This document shows, piece by piece, positions 35,931 through 47,026 of a stretch of 64,000 nt of DNA. The notes below the pieces were generated by a model. It saw nothing but the letters and a program-made list of their open reading frames with translations. It ran no database searches and was not told where the DNA came from. Source of the stretch: Absidia repens (Eukaryota > Mucoromycota > Mucoromycetes > Mucorales > Cunninghamellaceae); the NCBI GenBank assembly GCA_002105175.1, contig MCGE01000023.1, forward strand, positions 310,001 to 374,000. The letters are read 5' to 3'. The number at the start of each line of letters is the position of its first letter. Position 1 is the first letter of the stretch. Both the position numbers and the translations under genes were made by a program.

Positions 35931-36539
35931 TCTTTTATGCCTTTCATTGTCTCGCTGAATGGGCATGGCATATGTGTGTGGAAAAAAAAAAACCGGTGTG
36001 TATGGGGGGGAGGAGGTTTATGCGTAGAAAAAAAAAAACCGCAGCTCGTTGTGTAAAATGCTACTTAAAGAGTTTATCTAGAAATAACCCCAACATTGTA
36101 ACAGCGACATGGATACAGTGATGTGAGTGGAGGAAATGGATGGAAAATACAAAGTCAGAGAGGTTTTAGGTGATATGAGTGGAGGAAATGATGAAAATTT
36201 CAAAGTCATAGATCTTTATCTTAGATAAGTAGACACCATGCTCTTTTTAATATACATATTAATAAATTTCAAGTCTTTTTATAATTAAATGAAGATATTT
36301 GTGGCTGTGGATGGGAGAATAATAACGGTATATTTGAGACTACGGATAATTGAGGCTGTGTGCTATCTGATGTGTTGAATGACAAGTGTGAGAATAAGTG
36401 GGGTATTCAGGGGTACAAAATATAATGAAGAGATCAGGCGGATATACAAATGATGATAGTATTGATACTTGATGTAAATATTGCTAAACAGGAACCAGGA
36501 ATACGACAGGTATACAACAGGCGTAAACTTTAGGGCATT

Positions 36540-37460
36540 CTACAATTCTAATTGTATGAGACATCGATGGTTGGTTTGGCGAGAAAAAATGATTGTATAA
36601 TATTTCTAAAGATGCATGGAAAATTTGAAGTTGAATGGTTTCGTAGTTCGTTTTATATAAAGCGAAGAAGAAAATATTGCACGTTAACTCGATTTTGCAG
36701 GCTGACGTACGTCCATATTTTTTTGGCAGTGTGTGAATTTAACCGCCGCCACCGGCAGCCTGGATTGTTGATCGAGAAAAAAAAATGGGAGGGCACATCC
36801 AAAAAAAAAAAAATCGAAATCAACGGGAAAGAGCCAACATCTGTTCACTGTTTTGGGCTCATTGTGGACCTGGTGGCCTCGGCTTTTTGTTAGAAATAGT
36901 TTAGAAGGGTTTTAGAAAAGGGATTTCAAGAAGCATGGGGAAACCCTTTCAATTTGATTCTAGAATCTTGGGAAAATGTCTTGATTAGCTTAGTACATGT
37001 ATATGTCTCTTTTCTTCAATAAAACATATATCTGCTTCAATAAACCTTGTTTTTGTTTGAAAAAAATGTGTGTTTAAGTTTCATTAGAAGTTTGGAGATC
37101 CCATTTATAGAGATCCCTTTTAAAAATCCCTTTTTTATTGTACATCGTTCCCTCTTCTACGCCATTCATCTAGATTCGCACCTCTCTCAGCTACTATTAG
37201 CGGCCCCCTATTTTTACATCTTCTTTCCTTTTAATATAGTATTGACTACGTATCATTATTTAATAAAAGCTTTTTTATTTTGCAATGAACAACGGAATGG
37301 CAAAACTATTCTACTGTGACAGGCTATTGTACATACTATTCTATTGCGGTAGACTATTCTACATACTATTCTATTGCGGTAGACTATTCTGCATATTATT
37401 CTTTTATTGGTTTGGAAAGCCTATAGCAAAATTACTGCTTTTGGCAGGCTCCACGGTCGA
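36540..37460 (+). repeat. Family 1 element, copy E (long form)
   Basis: Long form: TATA-like TTTATATAAAGCGAAGAAG near 36650, GC-rich CCGCCGCCACCGGCAGCC, CTCATTGTGGACCTGGTGGC, core GCATGGGGAAACCCTTTCAA at 36933-36952, then repeated CTTCAATAAAAC and RGATCCC motifs. Colinear with F and, inverted, H and I. Confidence 0.75.
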
Positions 37461-37649
37461 GCTACTCCCGATTTATTGAATTTTTAGGGGTGTGGCGGGC
37501 AGTTTAAGGGGGATATTGGAAGAAACAAAAGGTAAAATGGTGAGGAGGCCAAGTGAATGTTGATGTTGATGTCCAAGTAAAAATGTGTGTTTGAATGGCG
37601 GGCTATGGCTATAGCATAGAGGGGGGTTATTATGGCTGTAGGCTTTTAG

Positions 37650-38470
37650 CTGTGAGCTTATAGGCGTAAACTTTAGAGCATTGTACAATTAATTGTATGA
37701 GAGACGGATGGTTTGTTTGGTGACAAAAAATGATTGTATAATATTTCTAAAGATGCATGGAAAATTTGAAGTTGAACGGTTTCGTAGTTCGTTTTATATA
37801 AAGCGAAGAAGAGAATATCGCAGGTTAATTGGATTTTGCAGGCTGTAAAGCCAGATGGGTGTGAATTCAACCGCCGCCGCCGGCAGTCTGGATTGTTGAT
37901 CCAAAAAAAAAAATGGGAGCGCAAATCCAAAAAAAAAGACAAGTCAACGGGAATGAGCCAACATCTGTTCACTGTTTTTGGCTCATTGTGGACCTGGTGG
38001 TTTTGGCTTTCTGTTTAGAAATAGTTTAGAAGGGTTTTAGAAAAGGGATTTCAAGAAACATGGGGAAACCCTTTCATTTTGATTTTAGAATCTTGGGGAA
38101 ATGTCTTGATTAGCTTAGCACATGTATATATCTCTTTTCTTCAATAAAACATATATCTGCTTCCTTAAACCTTGTCTTTGTTTGAAATAAATGTTTGTTT
38201 AAGCTTCATTAGAAGTTTGGAGATCGCCATTTATAGAGATCCCTTTTAGAAATCCCTTTTTTATCGTACATCGTACATCGTTCCTTCTTCTACACCATTC
38301 ATCTAGATTAGCACCTCTCTTAGCTACTATTAACGGCCCCCTATTTTTACATCTTCTTTCCTTTTAGTATAGTATTGACTACGTATCATTATTCAATAAA
38401 AGCTTTTTTATTTTGCAATGAACAATGGAATGGCAAAGCTATTCTACTGTGGGAGACTAATCTGCATACT
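37650..38470 (+). repeat. Family 1 element, copy F (long form)
   Basis: Same order as copy E: TTTATATAAAGCGAAGAAG near 37793, CCGCCGCCGCCGGCAGTC, CTCATTGTGGACCTGGTGG, core ACATGGGGAAACCCTTTCAT at 38058-38077 and CTTCAATAAAAC tails. Confidence 0.75.
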
Positions 38471-38639
38471 AATGAACATACTATTATAATCTGTTCTACA
38501 TACTATTCTTGTTTAATCGTGATTCCCTATAGTGTGGTAATCTATTTTCAAATCAGTTTTGTACGGTAAATGCTTCTACATGCTATAATGTTGTAAGCAA
38601 TACTGAAGCATAGAGGTCTGTTATTATGGCTGTAGGCTT

Positions 38640-39130
38640 TCCCGCCTTTGTTTTGTTTGTGGATGGCCCTCCAGACTTTTCGTGACGTGGCTGAAAATCA
38701 AAGCCCGCTCCGCCTGAATTATTATTCAAGCGGCATCCCCCATTTTCTCTCTCTCTTTCTCATTCTTCCCTTTTTTTTTAATGCAAAATTATTTTTTCGT
38801 CACGGTTTTTGTCTCATTGTGGACCTGGTGGCCTTGGCTTTCTGTAAGGACTAGTTTAGAAGGGCTTCAGAAAAGGCGTTGCAAGATGCATGGGGAAACC
38901 TTTTCATTTTGATTCTAGAATTTCGGAGGTGTCGTGATTAGCTTCGTTTGTCTTTTTCTTTCAATAAAGCAGGTCTCTGCTTCAATAAAATTTGTCTTTG
39001 CTTCAATAAAACTTGTCTTTACTTCAAATGATGTGTGTTTATACGTCAATAAATGATTGCAGATCCCTCTTAGAAATCCCTCTTAGTGATCCATCGTAGA
39101 GATCCCTTTTTTATACGTACGTCATTCCTC
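38640..39130 (+). repeat. Family 1 element, copy G
   Basis: Pyrimidine tract TTTTCTCTCTCTTTCTC, then CTCATTGTGGACCTGGTGGC, core GCATGGGGAAACCTTTTCAT at 38888-38907 and several CTTCAATAAAAC repeats. Its 5' part differs from E and F and resembles J. Confidence 0.7.
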
Positions 39131-39212
39131 CTTCAGGCCTTTTGGTTTAGCTAAAACCAACGGATTTTGGTTTTGGCTCAAATAAACCAGACGTTTTTGG
39201 GCGGGGTTTTTT

Positions 39213-39715
39213 TGGGGAAGGGTTTGTGGGGGAGGTAATTTTTTGGGGGGTAGTGAGGGGAGACATTATTTTGGGGGTAGTGGGGGGGGGAGACATTAAT
39301 TTGGGGGTAATGGGGGGAGACATTGTTTTGGGGGTAGTGGGGGGAGACATTATTTTGGGGGGTAATGGGGGAGACATTATTTTGGGGGGTAGTGGGGGGA
39401 GACATTGTTTTGGGGGGTAATGGGGGGGAGACATTATTTTGGGGGGTAATGGGGGGAGACATTATTTTGGGGGTAATGGGGGAGACATTATTTTGGGGGG
39501 TAATGGGGGAGACATTATTTTGGGGGGTAGTGGGGGGAGACATTATTTTGGGGGTAATGGGGGAGACATTATTTTGGGGGGTAATGGGGGGAGACATTAT
39601 TTTGGGGGGTAGTGGGGGAGACATTATTTTGGGGGTAGTGGGGGAAGACATTATTTTGGGGGTAGTGGGGGGAGGTATTTTTTGGGCGGTAGTGGGGGAC
39701 GTATTTTTCTGGGGG
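39213..39715 (+). repeat. G-rich minisatellite, about 27-bp unit
   Basis: About fifteen units of the form GGGGGAGACATTATTTTGGGGGGTARTG plus degenerate edges. Every unit has two or more runs of 4-8 G on the plus strand. The complementary strand can be read as a Pro-rich frame (TPKIMSPP), but this is a by-product of the repeat. Confidence 0.92.
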
Positions 39716-40249
39716 GATGTGGGTGAGGTATTTGTTTTGAAAAAAAGAACTATTTCTTTCTTTTTTTTCACGACATCCCTAAAGATCCCTCGACTTCTCC
39801 CGAGTTCCCTTCCTTCCCCTCCGTTTAGTTTAGTGACTTAAGTTTAGTGATGTTCCAATAAAAAAACGTTTTATTCATGAATGAAGAATGAGGTACTCTA
39901 ATGTATACTATTCTACAGATCCAAAGTTGAATGGTGAGATTGTTGTGATGAGGAGGGAACCAAAAAGGCGAGAGAAAAATCGCATTGGTAGAAATGGTCT
40001 TAAGAGTATTCTCTATCATTTTATCAATATAAAATTATATTTAGACATTTTCAAAACATATTTCATGGCTCCAAAATTGGGGGCCTGAAATGGTTGTAAT
40101 AATAAGGGGGATAAAAGTAAATAAGTGATACAATTGATACGGTTTTTATTTGATTGATAAAATGTCAAGTCTTTTTATAAGAAAATGAAGATATTTGTGG
40201 CTGTGAATGAGCGCTTGACAACGGTATATTTGAGACTACGGATAATTAA

Positions 40250-41235
40250 GGCTGTATACTAAAAAAGCGCTGGGAGAGCCTTCCAAAAGCAGTAATTTTG
40301 CTATAGGCTTTCCAAACCAATAAAAGAATAGTATGTAGAATAGTCTACCGCAATAGAATAGCCTATCACAGTAGAATAGTATGTACAATAGCCTGTCACA
40401 GTAGAATAGCTTAGCCATTCCATTGTTCATTGCAAAATAAAAAAGCTTTTATTGAATAATGATACGTAGTCAATACTATACTAAAAGGAAAGAAGATGTA
40501 AAAATAGGGGGCCGTTAATAGTAGCTGAGAGAGGTGCGAATCTAGATGAATGGTGTAGAAGAAGGAACGATGTACGGTGTACGATAAAAAAGGGATTTCT
40601 AAATGGGATCTCTATAAATGGCGATCTCCAAACTTCTAATGAAGCTTAAACAAACATTTATTTCAAACAAAGACAAGGTTTAAGGAAGCAGATATATGTT
40701 TTATTGAAGAAAAGAGATATATACATGTACTAAGCTAATCAAGACATTTCCCCAAGATTCTAGAATCAAAATGAAAGGGTTTCCCCATGCTTCTTGAAAT
40801 CCCTTTTCTAAAACCCTTCTAAACTATTTCTAAACAGAAAGCCAAAACCACCAGGTCCACAATGAGCCAAAAACAGTGAACAGATGTTGGCTCATTCCCG
40901 TTGACTTGTCTTTTTTTTTTTTTTTTTTTGGATTTGCGCTCCCATTTTTTTTTCTCAATCAACAATCCAGACTGCCGGCGGCGGCGGTTGAATTCACACA
41001 CATCTGGCTTTACAGCCTGCAAAATCCAATTAACCTGCAATATACTCTTCTTCGCTTTATATAAAACGAACTACGAAACCGTTCAACTTCAAATTTTCCA
41101 TGCATCTTTAGAAATATTATACAATCATTTTTTGCCACCAAACCAATTATCCATCTCTCATACAATTAATTGCACACTGCTCTAAAGTTTACGCCTATAA
41201 GCTCACAGCTAAAGCCTACAGCCATAATAACCGCC
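40250..41235 (-). repeat. Family 1 element, copy H (long form, inverted)
   Basis: Reverse complement of the E/F type: AATAAAAG tail at about 40436, core complement GAAAGGGTTTCCCCATGC at 40773-40790, CCGGCGGCGGCGGTTGAATT at 40977-40996 and TATA-like CTTTATATAAAACG at about 41054. Confidence 0.75.
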
Positions 41236-41250
41236 TCTACATTATTGCCC

Positions 41251-41655
41251 AGTAGAAATATTGTACTTTTTATATGCTACTTGAAGTGGAAATATTGTAC
41301 TTTTTATATGCTACTTGAAGTGGAAATATTGTACTTTTTATATGCTACCTGAAGTGGAAATATTGTACTTTTTATATGCTACCTGAAGTGGAAATATTGT
41401 ACTTTTTATATGCTACCTGAAGTGGAAATATTGTACTTTTTATATGCTACCTGAAGTGGAAATATTGTACTTTTTATATGCTACCTGAAGTGGAAATATT
41501 GTATTTTTTTATATGTTACCTGAAGTGGAAAAATTGTACTTTTTATATGCTACCTGAAGTGGAAATATTGTACTTTTTATATGCTACCTGAAGTGGAAAT
41601 ATTGTACTTTTTATATACTACTTGAAGTGGAAATATTGTACTTTTTATATGCTCA
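41251..41655 (+). repeat. 34-bp minisatellite, about 12 units
   Basis: Tandem copies of GAAGTGGAAATATTGTACTT plus TTTATATGCTACCT, with CTACTTG and ATGTTACC variants. Lies between inverted family 1 copies H and I. Confidence 0.92.
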
Positions 41656-41809
41656 ACCACACACATACTTGGACATCCACGTTTGTTTGGATCCGCTTTC
41701 TTAGTCATATCCTCCTTCTACTCATACCATTTTTTTTTTTTTCAATATCCCCATATACACACAGAACAAACCCTCCATACCGCTAAAAAAACATATAAAT
41801 CCGCAAAAA

Positions 41810-42830
41810 AAAGCGCCGGGAGAGCCTTCCAAAAGTAGTAATCCCTGCTATAGGCTTTCCAAACCAATAAAAAAAGAATAATAAAAAAAACCGCCATCAA
41901 ACACAGACAGTGAACCGCAATAGAATAGTATGTAGAATAGTCTACCCCAATAGAATAGTACGTACAATAGCTTGTCACAGTAGAATAGCTTTGCCATCCC
42001 ATTGTTCATTGCAAAATAAAAAAGCTTTTATTGAATAATGATACGTAGTCAATACTATACTAAAAGGAAAGAAGATGTAAAAATAGGGGGACCGCTAATA
42101 GTAGTTGAGAGAGGTGCTAATCTAGATGAATGGTGTAGAAGAAGGAACGATGTACGATGTACGATAAAAAAGGGATTTCTAAAAGGGATCTCTATAAATG
42201 GCGATCTCCAAACTTCTAATGAAGCTTAAACAAACATTTATTTCAAACAAAGACAAGGTTTATTGAAGCAGATATATGTTTTATTGAAGAAAAGAGACAT
42301 ACACATGTACTAAGCTAATCAAGACATTTCCCCAAGATCCTAGAATCAAAATGAAAGGGTTTCCCCATGTCTCTTGCAATCCCTTTTCTAAAACCCTTCT
42401 AAACTATTTCTAACAGAAAGCCGAGGCCACCAGGTCCACAACGAGCCCAAAACAGTGAACAGATGTTGGCTCATTCCCGTTGACTTGTCTTTTTTTTTTT
42501 GTCGATCAACAATCCAGGCTGCCGGCGGCGGCGGTTGAATTCACACCCATCTGGCTTTACAGCCTGCAAAATCCAATTAACCTGCAATATACTCTTCTTC
42601 GCTTTATATAAAACGAACTACGAAACCGTTCAACTTCAAATTTTCCATGCATCTTTAGAAATATTATACAATCATTTTTTGTCACCAAACAAACCATCCA
42701 TCTCTCATACAATTAATTGTACAATGCTCTAAAGTTTACACCTATAAGCTCACAGCTAAAAGCCTACAGCCATAATAACCCTCCTCTATGCTATAGCCAT
42801 AGCCCGCCATTCTGTCGTATTCCTGGTTCC
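41810..42830 (-). repeat. Family 1 element, copy I (long form, inverted)
   Basis: Closely parallels copy H: core complement GAAAGGGTTTCCCCATGT at 42353-42370, CCGGCGGCGGCGGTTGAATT at 42523-42542 and CTTTATATAAAACG at about 42602. Similarity to copy E continues past 42830 to at least 43.1 kb. Confidence 0.75.
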
Positions 42831-43929
42831 TGCTTAGCAATATTTACATCAAAAGCATCTATGCCATCATCATTTGTATATCCGACTTATCTCTTCACTC
42901 TATTTTTTACCCCTGAATTCGCCACTTATTCTCACACTTGTCATTCAACACATCAGATAGCACAACAGCCTCAATTATCCGTAGTCTCAAATACACCGTT
43001 ATCATGCTCCCATCCACAGCCACAAATATCTTCATTTTATTATAAAAAGACTTGACATTTTATCAATTAAATAAAAGAACCATATCAATTGTATCACTTA
43101 TTTTTACTCTTGTCTTTTTACTATCTCACATCCATTTCAAATGAAGAGATAAGGCGGATATACAAATGATGATGGTATAGATATTTTGATGTACATATTG
43201 CTAATCAGGAACCAGGAATACGACACGGCTATCATTTGATTCAATAAAAACCCTATCTTTTATATCACTTACTGTACTTGATTGACTCTACATACACTAA
43301 TTATTACGATGATTATATGCAATGGACCTTACTTTTTTTCTCTATTTATATAGTTTATTTGCAAAGGTGATATTTTGTGTTGAAGTGGTAGACACTGATT
43401 GAATTCATATGCTAGCGGCGCTGCGGCCCTCAAAGGTGTGCTCGATGAAAGACGCATTTACGGATATTTGTTTCCGTTTTGAGCTAATCGGAAAGGTGTG
43501 ACATTTGGTAGAAAAAGGAACACGTTATAAAAAATAAGGGATACAGTATAACAGATATGGTTTTTATTGAATGAAATGACAGCGGGTTTTTAAAGTAAAG
43601 GTATGGGAAGCGGATGTTGGAATAATAAATTTCTATGATGATAGATGATTGTAGATGATAATGGATTATTGGTGGAGTCCGAGATGAGGGAGTAAAATAA
43701 TGTATTATCGAATAGATGGATGATTAATCTTTGATATTTATTGTAGACCAAATGAAACATAGCCAGTGTAAAGGTGTGCTAGGAGTGACAAGGTACAATT
43801 GTTGAGTCGTGATGGATAACTGCGTACTTGATATGTGCGGATGATGACTAATGACATATACGACATAAACTATTCTACAGGCTATTCTACTGTTGTAAGA
43901 TGTACTGAAGCGTAGAGGCGCGTTATTAT

Positions 43930-44592
43930 TGCTGTAGGCTTTCCAGATTTTGTTTTTTCTTTGTTGACGTATTTCCAGTTTTTTTTTTTCGTTGGTAGAC
44001 CCCTAGATTTTTTTGTGACGGGATTAAAAATAAACCCCCACACAGCCTTAATTTTTTAAGCGGCATTTCCCATTTTCTCTCTTTCTTTCTCTTTCTTTCA
44101 CTTTTTTTAAGAAAAAGAAAAATTTATTTTTTCTTCACTGTTTTTGGCTCGTTATGGACCTGGTGATTTTGGTTTTCTGACCTTGGCTTTCTGTTAGGAC
44201 TAGTTTAGAAGGGTTTCAGAAAAGGGATTACAAGAAACATGGGGAACCCCTTTCATTTTGATTCTAGGATCTTGGGGGTGTCGTATTAGCTTACTGTAGT
44301 TTGTCCTTTTCTTCAATAAAACATATCTCTGATTCAATAAAATTTGTCTTTGCTTCAATTAAACTTGTCTTCTTCAATGATGTGTGTTAAATGTCATTAC
44401 AAGTTTGCCGATCCCTCTTAGAAATCCCTCTTAGAAATCCCTCCTAGAGATCCCTTCTGGAGATCCCTCCTAGAGATCCCTTCTGGAGATCCCTCCTAGA
44501 GATCCCTCCTAGAGATCCCTCTTACAAATACCTCTTACAAATACCTCTTACAAATACCTCTTACAAATCCCTCTTAGTGATTCCATCGTAGA
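43930..44592 (+). repeat. Family 1 element, copy J, interrupted by the solo LTR
   Basis: CTCTTTCTTTCTCTTTC tract, core ACATGGGGAACCCCTTTCAT at 44238-44257, CTTCAATAAAAC repeats, then a 13-bp array. Its continuation (TAGAGATCTCTTTTTTATAC, then GGCCCTTTGGTTT) resumes at 45185 after the inserted LTR and matches the end of copy G at 39.09-39.16 kb. Confidence 0.75.
44408..44580 (+). repeat. 13-bp tandem array in the tail of copy J
   Basis: About thirteen units of GATCCCTCYTAGA / GATCCCTTCTGGA passing into AAATACCTCTTAC. The same unit occurs once or twice in other family 1 tails, so the array is a local expansion. Confidence 0.85.
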
Positions 44593-45184
44593 TGTTGTAT
44601 ACCAACACATTCACCTATCATTCCATCTAATATATATATATATATATATATATTCATATTTATCCGTACACCTTAGTTCATGCATATGCGATCATTCCAT
44701 GATTCGTAATTCAGACCCCGAATCACCACTACACAAATTCCAATCATATTCATCACCGCTATTTTTACATGCCCACATACCATCTGTTGTATTTGTGATA
44801 CCCAAACCTATTTCCCATCTTCCACATCTTTATTTATTTATACCCCACTCCGCATTTCTTCATTTTGACATTTTGACAAGTACTACCCTATACCTTATTT
44901 ATTCATACTTCATCACCCGCTAAATTACTTCCCCAACATCACTTCAGATTATCCCAATTTGTAACCATTTCATTGTGACTCACTTAGCTATAGAAAAAGG
45001 TATAAATATGACATGTTTGAATATTAAATAAAACGAGCAACCAATTGTATCACTTATTTACCTTTATGTTTATTTCACCATCACATCAGTATAAATAAGA
45101 CGATACATTTGAATAGAAATAAAAAATGATCCAAAAGTTTCAAAATACTTGATAACAAGTCTTATTCCATTCAATAATATAACA
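44593..45184. mobile_element. Solo LTR (592 bp) inserted in family 1 copy J
   Basis: The insert begins TGTTGTATACC and ends AATATAACA, so its ends are TG...CA with TGTT/AACA inverted repeats. It is flanked on both sides by GTAGA (44588-44592 and 45185-45189), a 5-bp target duplication. Removing it restores the continuity of copy J with copy G. It contains (TA)n, TATAAATA and AATAAA motifs and has no coding capacity. Unrelated by eye to the 306-bp LTR at 5.8/11.4 kb. Confidence 0.82.
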
Positions 45185-46599
45185 GTAGAGATCTCTTTTT
45201 TATACATCTCTCCTTCTTGAGGCCCTTTGGTTTATCTGAAACCAAACCATATATATTTTTTTTTTTTCAGAAGCATACTATGATGAGCAAAAAAAAAAAA
45301 AAAAAAAAAAAAATAGACTCATGTAGTTGTTGTGTACCTCCCACATTTACCAAACCAACCATCAATATACTACACTATACTATATTGGACTACTTTTCTT
45401 TTTGCATACAATTTGTAATGATAATATTTTACAACCTAATTTTCACATATAGGTAGCTAACTATTTTATTTTACTTCCAACTACATTTTTTCCATCACCC
45501 TCTTATTTATCCCCTAACATCTTCTACTGCTCCAACCCTCATCACCATTAGCGTTTTTGCTTTCTATTCATCTTTTACTAGCATCCCCGTCAATTGGAAC
45601 ATTCCACCAATTTATTACAGTATAGAAAGATGAATCAAATCAAACTCATTCAATTATCTCCGTTCAATTGTCATCATTCGAATCAAACACTGTTATCATA
45701 AGATCCACTTGTCTTTTTTAGTGTCCCTTTTTTATATATCTTACTATATAATTTCTTGTATCCTCATCAGGTATTATTTTGGTTGTCACGCCATCACTGT
45801 CGAATCCTTATTTTCTCTTTCTGAAATGTAATAGGATACAAACTTGAATATCGTATAGAAAATACCGTAGAGTACAGTACAGTACTTTATAGTATATACC
45901 AATCAGGCTAAATATTTTGGATGTATTTTGCTTGAGGAAGTGCTAAAAAGATGGTTTCATTTATAATCGTGGATTGCACAAGGGTTCGCCATAATACAAA
46001 ATGTGTATTTATCTTAGAGCCACAGCCAATATTACGCGACCTCGGATTATGGACACTAAGTGGTATACCGAGGATGAAATAGACGGAATTTCCGGAGAAA
46101 AAAGTTCAATGTTTGGTACCCTTGAAATATTTTCAGAGGGAATCGAATGTCTGCTTATGTACAAGATTTTTTTTAGATATCAAGTTACAATCAGTTACGT
46201 AGTGTAGGTAAAACCAGTATAGTTTGGTCTAATGCAGCTTAGTATTGACCGTTATTGCCTATTATGTTTAAGAAACCCAAAAATAATTGAACTTTAATAT
46301 GACAAAGTAGAGGTATGACATACGCACAGGGGAACAAGAGCTGGTTGGTATGCTATATAATCTATTCCGGGAGTGGTTTGATCGTAAAGACGATAGTAAA
46401 ATGAAAGGGAATATGGTACACAGGATATATGAGGGTCAGTGCTTTAAAAATAAAAAGACATATTTTATTGTAGCATAAGCAAGTATAAACTGAAATTGGT
46501 CACCACTAATATTTATGGATTTACTTTAGAAGACAAACAAAACTTTTGACAGAGGCTAATGTGTAAACAGGAAGACATATTTTATTTATATGTAGGGAT

Positions 46600-46960
46600 A
46601 TAATTATAGCAACTAACACTAAGCTGAATCAATGGCGTCTTGAAACGATAGCACTACTCTAAGATGAAAACTAATCTAAAGTATATGATAGCACTACTCT
46701 AAGATGACAACTAATCTAAATATATGATAGCACTATAAGATGAAAACTAATCTACAGTTGGTCCAATTCACGAATCCAAAATGAAAGAGTTTCCCCATAT
46801 ATGTTGGTATTGCATTTTTCAAAATGCACCTGACTCAAGTTCTAACACTAATCCAAGATCACCCTGTGCTTCGTTGGGGATTTCGTTGACGATGAAGTTC
46901 CAAAGCAAAAAAAAAAAAAAAAAAAAATTAAGAACCTTGATATATGGAGATTTCTCAGTC
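46600..46960 (-). repeat. Family 1 element, copy K
   Basis: Reverse complement form: core complement GAAAGAGTTTCCCCATAT at 46783-46800, TGCATTTTTCAAAATGCACC at 46811-46830, CTAATCCAAGATCACCCTG and a poly(A) tract at 46907-46927. GATAGCACTACTCTAAGATG is repeated at about 46647 and 46687. Confidence 0.7.
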
Positions 46961-47026
46961 GGGCATTAAATTTTGCAAAAGGCAGTTTGTGGTGCGGTAA
47001 ATTTATTAAGTGATGTGAATGCGAAG

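Larger units (their letters stand above)
34036..47026. other. 13-kb gene-poor repeat nest
   Basis: No convincing gene. The interval is built from family 1 elements in both orientations, a family 2 pair, a solo LTR and an inverted relative of it, three tandem arrays, and recurrent segments containing GTGATACAATTGATATGG (35.2, 40.1 and, inverted, 43.1 kb). Variant forms of that motif occur at 34.66, 43.25 and 43.55 kb. Stretches not listed separately (34.1-34.4, 42.9-43.9, 45.2-46.6 kb) are AT-rich, with degenerate repeat pieces only. Confidence 0.75.

Noticed and set aside
39178..39771. Pro-rich 197-residue frame (TPKIMSPP repeats) and the opposite-strand Gly-rich frame
   Set aside because: Both are automatic readings of the 27-bp G-rich minisatellite, with no start context or unique sequence.
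39213..41655. CRISPR-like direct repeats
   Set aside because: Units are contiguous with no unique spacers, and the genome is fungal; these are minisatellites.
43380..43500. Possible tRNA-like sequence near the GC-rich CTAGCGGCGCTGCGGCCCTC
   Set aside because: No acceptor stem, anticodon arm or TTCRANYCC box can be assembled.
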